From Acidobacteriaceae bacterium (GTDB lineage: Bacteria > Acidobacteriota > Terriglobia > Terriglobales > Acidobacteriaceae), in contig CAHJWL010000006.1 in the NCBI GenBank assembly GCA_903642235.1, positions 220,769-284,768 on the forward strand: a stretch of DNA of 64,000 bases. Direction: 5' to 3'. Below the pieces are notes generated by a model, which saw only the letters and a list, made by a program, of their open reading frames with translations, made no database searches and had not been told where the DNA came from. The first letter of the stretch is position 1. Each line of letters begins with the position of its first letter. Positions 17,493 through 27,503 of this stretch are shown piece by piece. Position numbers and translations under genes: made by a program.

Positions 17493-19628
17493 CTAGGGAA
17501 CCAGGCGGACCGGCGCGCGCCAGAAGTTTGACTTGTGCGTTGCTGGATCGAGCACGGTGACCTGGCAGTCGTACTCGCCAGGTGCGAGATCCTTCAGGTC
17601 CACAGTGAAGCCAAGAGGTGTGACACCAAGACGCGTGGCAGGACTGGGCCTCACCGCGATCGGAGCGGACTCGCGCGCCTTGCTTCCGTCGCGGTAGAGA
17701 CTGACGAAGGCAAGGAAGGGCTGGCTCGATGGAAGAGCCGGCGGGGTTGCGGGCTTATAGGCCTGCAGGAAGACATAGAGCTCACGATTTGTGCTGAAGA
17801 CGCGGGTCACGCTGGGAACAAGCTTTCTGCCGTCCTGGACGAGAGGGTTGACCGCAGACTCCTTGGCACGGTCCTTTGCCTTGGCGGTGTCGTAGAGGAG
17901 GTCGCTGGCACGGACACGCTGGCTGCTGAGGATGACCGAACTTAGAGGAACACGCTGCTCTTCCTTATTCAGGTTCGGGATGGTGAAGACGGTTTCGTAG
18001 GTTCCGATTCTTCCGGTCTCATCGTCACGAGCCAGGAACTTGATGCTGTACTTGCCGGGCAGCAATGTGAAGCCGGCATCGTACTCGATCGGTCGATGGG
18101 CCAGATCGGCGGCTGACGCGTCCGTGAGCTTGATGTTGACGTCGTCGCGGACGTTTGTAATTGTCGTTCCGCCGATCAGATCCTTGATCTCCGCGACGAA
18201 ATCGATCAGGGTGTGCTGCGCTCCGCCGCGTTTCGCCAGGGCGAGTTCGCGGCCCGGGATTTTGACTACCAGGGGAACGAAGTACTCGGCGCGATTGAGC
18301 TGAAAGTAGTCGATCTCCATGGCGATGGAGAGATCCGTGATTGGATCTTGCAGCATCAGCGCATCTTCCAGTTGTCGCTCTTTATCGACGGTGGTGAAAT
18401 GGCTGAACTCTTTTTCGGCGAAGTAGCCCTCGCGATAGGCCAGTTTGGCGTCTGCCGGAGCGGCGAGAGATACCTTGATGCGGCGGAACCTGCCGTTTTG
18501 CTCTGTGTTGGTTGTGTAATAGCCAAGGATGTAGTAGTCCGTGATGGATCGCTGGGCCTGCACGATTCCCTGAGTCAGATCGTTTGAGTCGAACAGCGCC
18601 TTTCCGCCGGTGTCTCCGGCTAGGGCAAAGAGCGTGTCCTGGGATTGCTGAAACTCTGTGGTCGTCGCCTGCGCCGCCGCTCCCGTGTACATGGCGGCGT
18701 TGCCCGATGATGCCTGCGTTGCGTCTCCGAGCGGGGCTTCGGCGACCAGGCCGCGTGCGTCGACCGGCCAGAAGGCGACCCCGGCCTTGATCGCCGCGTC
18801 CACTGTAGCATGGAGCTGCGCCTGGTTGTTACTGCCGTCGAGGCGAAGGCCGCTGGCGAAGTAGATCAGCGATTTTTTCTCGTTCAACTGGCCGAGCATG
18901 CGTGCGGCGGTCTGCAGGGCCGAAAGCTGGCGATCGGTGTTGAAGACGTTGAACTCGCTGTCATCCTGTCCAAAGGCCGCACCGGTGTCGGCGCTGCTGG
19001 CATCGTCGATCGTTTCGATTGAGCCCTGGCCCTCGCCGATGACCAGGGTCTGCAGGATGCTCAGCAGCTTGTTGCGGTCGGCCGTGAAGTCCTGAAGCAC
19101 ATCCACAGAGCCGCCCTGGTATCGCAGGATGGAGACCAGATCGACCGCTGTCATCTCGGTCCGGAGGAACTTCTCCGCGGCGCTCAGAGCGCGCAGCTGT
19201 TCGGCCGGGCGCATGGCGGACATGTCGAAGTACAGCGCGAGCAGGCGATGGTTCTTGTAGCGGCCGGGTGATCCACTCGCGGCGGAGGGTTCCGGCGTGA
19301 TCTGCGTCCGGGCAAGGCGCTTGTAGAGCTTCAGCTCTTCGCTCGTCGACGGCGCCAGGGGCGCTGCTGTGAGGGGAAGCTCTTCTTGCTCGCAGAACCG
19401 GATGGTCTGGGGTACGCCGTCTTCCGTCAGAGCGAAGTCTTTCGCGGTGAGTCCCGGGATAAACCTGCCGTTCTTTTCCTTTGCGGTCACGCTTTCAACG
19501 ACGAGCCGGGACTTCACCGAGAGGGTGAGGGTGTCAGTCGGCGCGGCGGACGTATTTTGCCCGATCTGTTGCGCGAAGGTATGCGCTGCCGCGAGGGCCA
19601 GGAGCAACAGTGCCGGAAGAGAGCGCAT
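17493..19628 (-). CDS. VWFA-related acidobacterial-type exported protein
   Basis: 711 aa from the ATG at 19628. Residues 1-21 are a signal peptide (MRSLPALLLLALAAAHTFAQ). An N-terminal beta domain (VSVTAKEKNGRFIPGLTAKDF-like, LTEDGVPQTIRFCEQEE) precedes the VWFA-like region (LLALYFDMSAMRP near 135, KSLIYFASGLRL near 255). C-terminal beta domains follow. This matches the VWFA-related family greatly expanded in Acidobacteria; the MIDAS metal site appears incomplete (DMSAM rather than DxSxS). Function unknown, probably periplasmic or surface protein binding. It begins 2 bp after the stop of the receptor gene, so it is translationally coupled to it. Confidence 0.88.
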   Translation of the reverse strand: MRSLPALLLLALAAAHTFAQQIGQNTSAAPTDTLTLSVKSRLVVESVTAKEKNGRFIPGLTAKDFALTEDGVPQTIRFCEQEELPLTAAPLAPSTSEELKLYKRLARTQITPEPSAASGSPGRYKNHRLLALYFDMSAMRPAEQLRALSAAEKFLRTEMTAVDLVSILRYQGGSVDVLQDFTADRNKLLSILQTLVIGEGQGSIETIDDASSADTGAAFGQDDSEFNVFNTDRQLSALQTAARMLGQLNEKKSLIYFASGLRLDGSNNQAQLHATVDAAIKAGVAFWPVDARGLVAEAPLGDATQASSGNAAMYTGAAAQATTTEFQQSQDTLFALAGDTGGKALFDSNDLTQGIVQAQRSITDYYILGYYTTNTEQNGRFRRIKVSLAAPADAKLAYREGYFAEKEFSHFTTVDKERQLEDALMLQDPITDLSIAMEIDYFQLNRAEYFVPLVVKIPGRELALAKRGGAQHTLIDFVAEIKDLIGGTTITNVRDDVNIKLTDASAADLAHRPIEYDAGFTLLPGKYSIKFLARDDETGRIGTYETVFTIPNLNKEEQRVPLSSVILSSQRVRASDLLYDTAKAKDRAKESAVNPLVQDGRKLVPSVTRVFSTNRELYVFLQAYKPATPPALPSSQPFLAFVSLYRDGSKARESAPIAVRPSPATRLGVTPLGFTVDLKDLAPGEYDCQVTVLDPATHKSNFWRAPVRLVP

Positions 19629-19630
19629 GA

Positions 19631-22600
19631 TCAAAACCTTAGCCGAAGTGTGGTTTCAAGACTGCGCATAGGAGTGGCGGCAGCCGGAAGACCGAACTGT
19701 GTGCTGTTTACGGTCGTGATCCAGCCGGTGAAGACGGCATGGTTGAGCAGGTTGGTGGCATCGATGCGGGCGTCGAGAAAGATACGGCCTGAGGGCCGGA
19801 AGGTGCGGGCGAGCGAGGCATTCAGCGTGAACTGGCTGGGCCCGTTGATGGAGTATCGGCCGGCATGGCCGAACTGTCCGGGCTGGGGTGCAGTGAAGGC
19901 GGCCGCGTTGAGATGAAGGCCGCGCGGAGCCGCGTAGAGGGAGGCGCCGGTGCGATCAGGCCGAAGCGTGCCCGTGAACCCTGCGCCCGGAATCGCCGCA
20001 AGGTAGATCGGGCTCTGGGGAAGCCCCGTTCCGGCCACGATGGAGGTGACTGCCGTCCACTCTTTCAGGAGTTTGCCGCTCCAGCCTCCAAGCAGGGCGC
20101 CTCCGCCGAGACCCTGGCCGCTGGTGTACTGTGCCTGCAGATCCAGCAGATGTCGCTGATCAAAGGAGGAGCGGGAGCGCTCGGCGCGCAGATCGAGCCA
20201 GTTCTGCGCGATGGTGGCAGCAACGACCGGGGAGGCGGCCTGCGGTGTTCCGCCGGTTCCGCTTGTGGTGCTCTCGCCGGAGCTCTGGGTCTGGGTGACC
20301 GCGGCGGTCATATGGCCCTGACCGCCGAGAGTGGCGTCGTCGTCAATGGACTTTGACATGGTGTAGAGCATGGCGGCGGTGAACCCGCTGCGCAGGCGAC
20401 GGCGCAGCTGGATCTGACCTGACTGGCGGGTGGACGCGCCGTTGGTCGTCTCGTAGACAAAGCCGGATGGGCAGGCAGGGCAAGGATTTGCAGCACCCAG
20501 CGTATATGTGTTTGGAAGCGACTGCTGGAGGCCGCGCGTGCCCTTCACGCCGAGGTAGGTTGCCGTCAGCTGCAGAGCAGCCGGCAGGTCACGCTGCACC
20601 GCGAGCTGCCAGGTCTGCGCATACCCGATGCGGAAGTCCGGATCGACAGCAAAGGTGTTGGCCGTGGTCGTCGGGCAGGGGCTGAAACCGTCGGCCAAGG
20701 ACAGCGGACAGGCTGCGCTGTTCTGTACGCTAAGTGTCTTGGAGAGAGGAGCCTGCTGCGCAAGCTGCAGCACGGAGGTCTGGTACACCGAGGTGTCGTG
20801 ATAGATGCCATACCCGGCGCGCACCACGATGGTGGAGCCAGCGATGGGCCGCCAGGATGCTCCGAGGCGCGGCTCAAAGCCTGTTCGATCTGGTCGGAGG
20901 AGCGATGAGGGGTAGCGAGAGTGAGTGAGCGCGCCAGTCGGGCTGCCGGCCAGAACCGGAGCGACCGCGGCAAAGCCTGGGGAAACATCCAGATTGACGA
21001 GACGGTCATGCGTTTCGGTCATCGGGGCACCATACTCCCAGCGCAGGCCGACGTTGATGGTCAGGATGGGGAGGACGCGCCAGTCATCCGCAAGGAAGAG
21101 GTCGTAGACCGACTGCCGAAGGTATTTGTCGGCATTGCCAAAGGCGATTGAGCTGGTATCCGGCACGCCCAGCAGGAAGTCGGCCAGATCGGAGCCGCCG
21201 GTGGAAGTGCTCGTGGATGTGCCCCGTGTGGCTGCTCCGGTGAAGGCGAAGGTTCCACGGGGGTCCTGCTGGAAGAGATCGTTGAACTGCTGCTTCCGCA
21301 GGTCTCCGCCGGTGGTGATGTTGTGCCGGCCACGGTAGAGCGCGGCTGACAGGGAAAATGCGTCGGTTCTGGCCCGGTTGAAGGAGGCCTGCGCATCGGC
21401 CAGGGAGGAGAGGCCGCCTGAAAACACCAGCGTCGGCGGACCCCAGTAAGCCGGAGTTTGATCGTTCCCGGTCACGCCAGACAAGCCGGAGACGTTGGCG
21501 CGGCTTGCGAAGAAGGGCGTTACACGATTGCTGAACCGGCTGAAGCGATAGCCACCATTGATAAAAAGATGCTGGCTGAAACGATGGGACGCGTTAAGGC
21601 TGATGTTGAGCCCGAGAGTGTCGGACTTGTCGGTGAACCCAAAGAGGTTCGCCGCGCTGGTGCGTATGCTGTTCGCGCTGAAGCGGCCGTACAGTTCATC
21701 CCTGCGGCTGACGGACTTCTCGACCCGGGATAGCACCTGGTCCTGGTGGCTGCTGTTGAGTACGGGAATCTGGTAGTTGTAGCCGGTGGTTCCTGCACTG
21801 TTTGGGAGTGGGAAGAGGTTCAGCAAGGAATGAGCCTGCGCGCTGACGGGCACGAGGTTTCCGGCAAGAGGGGTGCCGGTCGCGGGATTGAGAAGAGTGA
21901 CGGGCCGACCGAGAGCGTCGACCAGGCCTGACAGATCGCCGGTCCGCTCCGCGGCGGTCGGCACCAGACCGGCTTCTGCGGTGGCGGTGCTGTCTCTCGC
22001 CCACTCATAGGCTAGAAAGAAGGTCGGCCCGTGCCGCAGCAGATGTGGGATCCTGATCGGACCGCCGATCGTTGCAATACCGGTGATCCGGTTGTACGCG
22101 TTCTTGGGCGACGCAAGCCCACTCAGCGAATAGGGCCGGGCATCGAGTGCAGAGTTGTCGGCAACCAGGGCCAGACCGCCCGTATACAGATTTTTTGTGC
22201 CGAAACGATTGTTCCCAAAAGCCTGGTCGAGCGAGTACCTGGAAGTCGCTGCATTGTTTGTACTGCCATTGACGAGAAGCCCATCGGACGGCCGCTGGCT
22301 GTCATCCTGCAGAGGCCGTGGCGTTTCGGCGGGCTTTGGTTGCTCTGTGCCGGAGGCATTCGGAGGGGGAGTGATGGATGTCTGGGCGATTGAGGGAACA
22401 ACCTGAGCCCTGGTCAGTGCGAGGGCCTGATCCAGGGAGAGCATGGTCAGCTCCCACTGCGCGATGGGCTGACCTGCCGCGACAGGTACGTCTGCCTCCT
22501 TTGAGGTGAAACCAAGCATCTCCACCCGGATGTGCCAGCTTCCATCCTCAAGGTCTTGAAAGGCGTACGCGCCTGTTCCATCACTCGAGGTCGTGACGGT

Positions 22601-22771
22601 CTTTCCCGCGTGCGTCGCCACGATCGTGGCACCAGGCAAGGGGACGCCACCCGTAGTGACACGGCCCCGAGACTCGGAAGCAAGGAGAGACCGGGGGGTC
22701 AGCAGAGCTGCCAGGAGGGGGAGAAAGAGCACCACCTTCGATCGATATCGCGCCATGGACCTGATGCTCAT
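19631..22771 (-). CDS. TonB-dependent receptor, Oar-like, with carboxypeptidase-regulatory-like domain
   Basis: 1046 aa from the ATG at 22771 (an upstream in-frame ATG at 22816 is less likely because the signal peptide MARYRSKVVLFLPLLAALLTP follows the later one). Residues about 30-110 form a CarboxypepD-reg-like domain (GRVTTGGVPLPGATIVATHAG). A Pro/Thr-rich linker comes next, then a long outer-membrane barrel with Tyr/Asn-rich strands. It ends in FPSGRIFLDARIDATNLLNH, then TTLRLRF, a terminal aromatic typical of barrels. No classical TonB plug motif is obvious. The substrate is unknown; such proteins are thought to import oligosaccharides or peptides. Confidence 0.88.
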   Translation of the reverse strand: MSIRSMARYRSKVVLFLPLLAALLTPRSLLASESRGRVTTGGVPLPGATIVATHAGKTVTTSSDGTGAYAFQDLEDGSWHIRVEMLGFTSKEADVPVAAGQPIAQWELTMLSLDQALALTRAQVVPSIAQTSITPPPNASGTEQPKPAETPRPLQDDSQRPSDGLLVNGSTNNAATSRYSLDQAFGNNRFGTKNLYTGGLALVADNSALDARPYSLSGLASPKNAYNRITGIATIGGPIRIPHLLRHGPTFFLAYEWARDSTATAEAGLVPTAAERTGDLSGLVDALGRPVTLLNPATGTPLAGNLVPVSAQAHSLLNLFPLPNSAGTTGYNYQIPVLNSSHQDQVLSRVEKSVSRRDELYGRFSANSIRTSAANLFGFTDKSDTLGLNISLNASHRFSQHLFINGGYRFSRFSNRVTPFFASRANVSGLSGVTGNDQTPAYWGPPTLVFSGGLSSLADAQASFNRARTDAFSLSAALYRGRHNITTGGDLRKQQFNDLFQQDPRGTFAFTGAATRGTSTSTSTGGSDLADFLLGVPDTSSIAFGNADKYLRQSVYDLFLADDWRVLPILTINVGLRWEYGAPMTETHDRLVNLDVSPGFAAVAPVLAGSPTGALTHSRYPSSLLRPDRTGFEPRLGASWRPIAGSTIVVRAGYGIYHDTSVYQTSVLQLAQQAPLSKTLSVQNSAACPLSLADGFSPCPTTTANTFAVDPDFRIGYAQTWQLAVQRDLPAALQLTATYLGVKGTRGLQQSLPNTYTLGAANPCPACPSGFVYETTNGASTRQSGQIQLRRRLRSGFTAAMLYTMSKSIDDDATLGGQGHMTAAVTQTQSSGESTTSGTGGTPQAASPVVAATIAQNWLDLRAERSRSSFDQRHLLDLQAQYTSGQGLGGGALLGGWSGKLLKEWTAVTSIVAGTGLPQSPIYLAAIPGAGFTGTLRPDRTGASLYAAPRGLHLNAAAFTAPQPGQFGHAGRYSINGPSQFTLNASLARTFRPSGRIFLDARIDATNLLNHAVFTGWITTVNSTQFGLPAAATPMRSLETTLRLRF

Positions 22772-23017
22772 CGTGACGTTCGGGGTTTTAGGAGGTGAGC
22801 TTGCGTCCATCGCCATCTCTGTTCTCTTCGGGGCTACGAGAGAGCGAACAGCGCTCAGTCCGAGAACTCGCCAGACGGTTGGCTACGCCACCGGTGTTTC
22901 AGCATGACTCGTCCCTTTCTCAGAGCACGCAGCTTTCTGACCAAGCCAGCTTACATCGTGACTTGAAAGGTGTCGTTCCCAAGTGAGGGCAAGGGGAATA
23001 CGGGGATTAAACAAGGA

Positions 23018-23048
23018 GTGCCGCCGCTGCGGTCTGCAGCGGCGGCAC
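23018..23048 (-). terminator. Hairpin terminator of the 23061 receptor gene
   Basis: A perfect 13-bp stem (23018-23030 with 23036-23048, 5-nt loop) lies 13 bp past the receptor stop codon. On the minus strand it is followed by TCCTTGTTTAAT, a weak T-tract. The stem is very GC-rich. Confidence 0.75.
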
Positions 23049-23060
23049 TGTGAGGGGTGC

Positions 23061-26000
23061 CTAGTAGGTGTACTTAAGGGAGAACTGGAAGAAGCGTGAG
23101 TTAGGTGTGTTGTTCTGGAAGAAGCGATAGCTGCCGCCTCCGATGACTGAGCCGTTCGGACCATCGTTTCCACCGGTAAGGATGAAAGCGGGCGTGTTCA
23201 GCAGGTTGAAGACGTCAGCGCGGAACTGCATTTGGGACTCGTGGAAGAGAGCGAAGTTTTTGAAGAGGGAGATGTCAGTACGGTTATAGCCTGGACCCGC
23301 AACGGTGTTGTTGTGATCCCCGAGGTAAGGGGTTGCGGCGGCCACAGTCGAGATGACACCTGTAACAGCGGTTCCGGGAAGTGGGTTCTTGAAGGCGCAA
23401 GGGTTGAACCAGGCATCCAGGGTTTTGACCTTCGCAGGGCAGGTTGCGCCCGCGGGGTAGTTGAGGCTTGGGTCCGGTGTACCGCCTCCCGCAAAGGGAT
23501 CACGGATGCGGATCGCGTTCTGACCAAGGCCAGTGACGCCGCTGAAGTTGGCAGTTCCGACGGTGAAGGGTTCACCGGTCTGGATCTGTTCACTGAGGCT
23601 CAGCTCCCAGCCGCCGAGAGTCTGCCCGGCGATCCCGGTGTTCAGGAAGCGATGGCCGCGGCCGGCGGGAAGGGTGATATGGCTGTTGAAGGTGAAGCGG
23701 TGGCGAACATCTTCCGGACCGTTCGAGAAGCCCTGGCGGGTTCCGAAGATGTAGTAGTTGGATGTACCACCGGTACCGGAGTAGTTATCGCCCTGCGAGA
23801 TGGCGGTGCCGGCGTTGGTCATCTGGTGCGACCAGGTGTAGGTGGCAAGGAAGCTGAGATCGTTGCTGAAGCGTTTATCCAGCTTGGTTTGAAGTGCGTG
23901 ATAGGCCGCAATGCCGTCGTTTGCCTGGTAGTTGAGGCCTACATGGCTGAAAGGATTCTGCGAGTTGCTGGAGCCGCAGGGCAGGTTGGTAGGCTGGCCG
24001 CCGGGACCATCGCTGTTGCAGTACGGGGTAATTACCGGCGAGCTGTTGGTTCCGGGGAAGTCCAGCGTGTGGTGGCTCAGGGAGCCGACATAGGCGATAT
24101 TTGCCGTTAGGCTGTGGCCCATGTCGCGCTCGAAGCTGAGATTGAACTGCTCGGTGTAGGAGGTGGGCAGGTGATTTTGGATGCCGTTCAGAGTCGGTGT
24201 TCCAGGAGCGTCCAGCAGACCGCCGCTTGAGAGGAAGTCGGTGTACCCGTTTGCAAGCGTAATGCCGTTGGTGGGGCAACCATTGCTGTAGAGGCAATCG
24301 ACGTTGTTCGGACTGGTAATACTGGTATTTGCCGTAAAGGGGTAGTTGAGTCCCAGATTTGGCGCGAAGCCGATACTTTCGAGACCGCCGAAGAAGATAC
24401 CGAAGCCGGACCGGATGACAGTGCGGTCATCCAGTTTGTAGGAGAGACCAGCGCGCGGTCCCCAGCCGATCTTCTGGTAGTCGATCAGATAGCGGTTCTT
24501 GGTGTACTGCACGGTGATATTGTCGGCTGCGAGAGCACTCAGAAGGCCGGCACTCAGGGGGGTGCTGCGGGCTTTCTCCGGAAGCGCATAGACGCCGGCG
24601 CTGCGCGAGAGGCCCTGCTGGCCTACGGTGGGGTCATAGGTCGTACCCGCTGTTGGATAGAAGGCTGCCTGATTGTCGTGCCGTTCGTAGTAGGGGGTCT
24701 GGTTTTCAGCACGAATGCCGACATTAAAGGTCAGCCGCGGCGTGACCTTCCAGTCATCCTGGACGTAAACTGACCGATCCCAGCGCACATCGTCGACGAC
24801 GCCGCTTGATGACAGGCCGCCGTCACTCTGGTTATCCGAAAGGAAGTCAGCCAGACTGAAGCCGGTGTTCGGGATGCTGTACGCGCTTGAGAAACTTCCG
24901 TTGTAGTTATAGTTTCCGCGTGAGCGAGGGGGCTGGAGGGTGCTGAAGCGGATGCGCTGGAAGTTGACGCCGGTGCGGATGGAGTGATTGCCGCGGATGA
25001 TGGTGACGTTGTCGAGGATCTGTGCGATGTTCTCGTGCTCGTCAGAGGGGTAGTAGTTCGGCGCGCCGGCGCCTGAGATGTTGGGGCCGCCACTGTGGAA
25101 GTAGATATTGGGCAAACCACCGTTGAGCGTTCCCGGCGGGATGCCGTTGAGACCGACGGACGCGGCGAGGCCGGCATTTGTCGCGCCTGGCTGGGTGAAG
25201 TAGAAGTGGCCGTAGTTGTAGCCGAAGCGGAGCTCGTTGAGCAGCTTCGGCGTAAAGACGTGGGTTTCGCTCAGGGCAATGTTCTCGCCGATGTTGACTT
25301 CGTTTCCATCGGTGCCGAAGCCTCCGCCATCAAGGATAGGACCGAGCGGCGGCGGGTAGAACTGATACTCATGCTGGTAGCTGAAGCGGACAAAGGCCTG
25401 ATCGCGTGCGGTCGGGTTGTAATCGATGCGCGCGTCATACTGCGCGGTGATGTCCGTGTTGTTGATCGGTGAGGTGTAGTTGCGGGACAGCAGACCCGAA
25501 CCGTCGGTGTTGATGCGGTTTGGCAGGGGGTAAAGGTTGAGGATTCTCTGCGCGATCGGGTTGATGGCGGTGGGACAGAGAACGTTCAGCCGGCCATTAC
25601 AGCTCTGCTGGTAGGCACTGGCCGTCGCGGGAGTAGAGCCGGGCGCTACCGGATTAGGGCCACCGCCGGAGCGCTGCTGGTAGAGATACTGCGGAGTTCC
25701 GCCGGTCTGCGCGGGGTCGAGCAGCTCGCTGAAGTCCCCCTGCCGCTCCAGCACCGACGGCACACTCAGGAACTGTGAGGCGCCGTGCACCACGCGGTTG
25801 CCCTGTGCATCGCCGAAGAAGAAGAGCTTGTTCTTGTAGATAGGGCCGCCGAGGGTACCGCCGAAGATGTTCTGGCGATACTCCGGGATCTTGTCGGCGG
25901 GGCCGTCAAAGAACTGCTTCGTGTTCAGCTTGTCGTTGCGGAAGTACTCCCACAGCGAGCCGTGAAAGCTGTTGGTTCCGGACTTGATGCTGGCATTGAC

Positions 26001-26732
26001 GACGGCTCCGGAGGAGTGGCCGAACTCGGCGCTGTAGCTGCTGGTCTGAATGCGGACCTCGGCCAGAGCGTCGGGCGGTGGCTGCACGTTGAAGGAGGCG
26101 CCGTTGAGGAAGTCGACCACGTTGACGTTGTTATCGACGCCGTCGAGGATGAAGTTGTTCTGGTCGGAGCGGGCGCCGTTCGCGCTGAAGTCGCCGGTTC
26201 CGGCACCGCGCGCGCCCGAGGGAGGGGCGACACCGGCGGTGAGCTGCGCGGCGAAGACCCAGTTGCGGCCGTTGAGAGGGGTCTCGTTCAGAACTTTTTC
26301 CGAGAGCACCTCGCCGACGGAGGCCTCTTCGGTCTGCAGGAGGGGTGGCGCGGTATCAACGGTGACGGTCTCCGCCGCCGAGCCTGGCCGCAGATTGATA
26401 TCTACGTTGAGCCTCTGCTGCAGGTTGAGGTGCAGGTTCTCCTGCGTGGTCTTTTCAAATCCGGGAGCCGTGATGGTGAGAGAGTAATCACCGATCTTGA
26501 CCGGCGAAAACAGGTAGGTGCCACTGCCATTGCTCTTGGCCTTGAAGGAGAGGCCCTGATCTGTATTGGTGAGAGTGACTTCGGCTCCGGAGATGGCCGC
26601 TCCGGAGCTATCCTTGACGGTTCCGGTTACGGCACCCTGATCCTGCTGAGCGTATGCGGCGACGCCGCCCAGAACGGGACAGAGTGCGAGCATGGTTACG
26701 GCGTGCGGCACTCGTGCTGACTTGAAGTTCAT
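23061..26732 (-). CDS. TonB-dependent receptor, Oar-like, with carboxypeptidase-regulatory-like domain
   Basis: 1223 aa from the ATG at 26732, eight bases after GAGG; the frame stays open further upstream without a ribosome-binding site. A signal peptide (ending VAAYAQQ) precedes an Ig-like CarboxypepD-reg domain (GAVTGTVKDSSGAAISGAEV). The plug follows, with LNETPLNGRNWVFAAQLTAG and FILDGVDNNVNVVDFLNG, as in Oar proteins. The barrel ends RFFQFSLKYTY with the terminal aromatic. It is a family strongly expanded in Acidobacteria, inferred to take up large substrates such as glycans; none can be named. It shares little sequence with the neighbouring receptor beyond architecture. Confidence 0.92.
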   Translation of the reverse strand: MNFKSARVPHAVTMLALCPVLGGVAAYAQQDQGAVTGTVKDSSGAAISGAEVTLTNTDQGLSFKAKSNGSGTYLFSPVKIGDYSLTITAPGFEKTTQENLHLNLQQRLNVDINLRPGSAAETVTVDTAPPLLQTEEASVGEVLSEKVLNETPLNGRNWVFAAQLTAGVAPPSGARGAGTGDFSANGARSDQNNFILDGVDNNVNVVDFLNGASFNVQPPPDALAEVRIQTSSYSAEFGHSSGAVVNASIKSGTNSFHGSLWEYFRNDKLNTKQFFDGPADKIPEYRQNIFGGTLGGPIYKNKLFFFGDAQGNRVVHGASQFLSVPSVLERQGDFSELLDPAQTGGTPQYLYQQRSGGGPNPVAPGSTPATASAYQQSCNGRLNVLCPTAINPIAQRILNLYPLPNRINTDGSGLLSRNYTSPINNTDITAQYDARIDYNPTARDQAFVRFSYQHEYQFYPPPLGPILDGGGFGTDGNEVNIGENIALSETHVFTPKLLNELRFGYNYGHFYFTQPGATNAGLAASVGLNGIPPGTLNGGLPNIYFHSGGPNISGAGAPNYYPSDEHENIAQILDNVTIIRGNHSIRTGVNFQRIRFSTLQPPRSRGNYNYNGSFSSAYSIPNTGFSLADFLSDNQSDGGLSSSGVVDDVRWDRSVYVQDDWKVTPRLTFNVGIRAENQTPYYERHDNQAAFYPTAGTTYDPTVGQQGLSRSAGVYALPEKARSTPLSAGLLSALAADNITVQYTKNRYLIDYQKIGWGPRAGLSYKLDDRTVIRSGFGIFFGGLESIGFAPNLGLNYPFTANTSITSPNNVDCLYSNGCPTNGITLANGYTDFLSSGGLLDAPGTPTLNGIQNHLPTSYTEQFNLSFERDMGHSLTANIAYVGSLSHHTLDFPGTNSSPVITPYCNSDGPGGQPTNLPCGSSNSQNPFSHVGLNYQANDGIAAYHALQTKLDKRFSNDLSFLATYTWSHQMTNAGTAISQGDNYSGTGGTSNYYIFGTRQGFSNGPEDVRHRFTFNSHITLPAGRGHRFLNTGIAGQTLGGWELSLSEQIQTGEPFTVGTANFSGVTGLGQNAIRIRDPFAGGGTPDPSLNYPAGATCPAKVKTLDAWFNPCAFKNPLPGTAVTGVISTVAAATPYLGDHNNTVAGPGYNRTDISLFKNFALFHESQMQFRADVFNLLNTPAFILTGGNDGPNGSVIGGGSYRFFQNNTPNSRFFQFSLKYTY

Positions 26733-27203
26733 GTGTGTGGCCTCGAAAGGAAAGCATGATGAAGAGACAGAATTTAACGGAATTGATGCTCTTGGGCCGA
26801 CGGACCTGTACCTGAGCAGACGGAACAGATACGGCACTGCGGTCGGAACATATGCCGATGTGAACGGACGATACCTCCTTTCGCCGGAGTTTTACAAGGG
26901 ATTTGTACATTCGAGACCCCGCGAAGGTACTTCAGCAGGTGTGTTTCGAAGCCATCAATGGAGCGCTTCCCGAGCCTGAGGATGTGGTGTTAAGCCGCCT
27001 GTGACAGCCGAGCCGGACACCGCTCATCGAGCGCAGCCGGCTCCGAGGCGTTCCCGCTCTCGCGGCCGCCCGCGGCAACGACCGAGAGAGGCGGTGCGAT
27101 GGTTGAGCGCAGCCGGGAGTGCATCTAACGGATAGGAAGAGATGCTGTTTCTCTCTTCGGACCGCCAAGGGGGCATGTGACACGACAACGGGAAGAAGGA
27201 TCA
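26733..27203. other. Intergenic region upstream of the receptor gene and the 27204 gene
   Basis: 471 bp between divergent genes. There is a 15-bp dyad TACAA-GGGAT-TTGTA at 26893-26907, about 160 bp upstream of the receptor start, a possible operator. GAGCGCAGCCG occurs twice (near 27037 and 27104). The GAAGAAGGA ribosome-binding site of the 27204 gene ends at 27200. No RNA gene or riboswitch was recognised. Confidence 0.4.
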
Positions 27204-27368
27204 ATGGAAAGCCGGATACAGAAGAACCGTGGCGATAGTTCGGAGTACACGTCGCCCGCCCGGGAGGTGCTGAACTCTGCGTTGAGCCTGGTGGCGGTCA
27301 TTGGCCTGACATTGGTTGGGGGTGCATTGCTGAAGCGACTGGTCGAGCGGAGGATGACGGCCAGGTAG
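27204..27368 (+). CDS. Small single-span membrane protein
   Basis: 54 aa from the ATG at 27204, four bases after GAAGAAGGA. The N-terminal half is hydrophilic (MESRIQKNRGDSSEYTSP), followed by one TM helix (LNSALSLVAVIGLTLVGGAL) and a basic tail (LKRLVERRMTAR), which predicts the C-terminus in the cytosol. Function unknown. The strong ribosome-binding site and the clean TM segment support a real gene. It lies 135 bp before the DUF4142 gene on the same strand. Confidence 0.6.
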   Translation: MESRIQKNRGDSSEYTSPAREVLNSALSLVAVIGLTLVGGALLKRLVERRMTAR

Positions 27369-27503
27369 TAAGCCGAGGATCGAGTACGGTGTTCTTTCAG
27401 CGTGTCAGTCGCGGTCTGTGGATCGTCCAGGCAGGCAGCGAGAGGCGCAGTTATTCAGAGATAAACCGGACGTGGACGCTTATGGCGGACAGGAGAAAAC
27501 GAT

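Noticed and set aside
26733..27203. Riboswitch upstream of the receptor gene
   Set aside because: No conserved cobalamin, TPP or other riboswitch core was recognised; only a short dyad is present.
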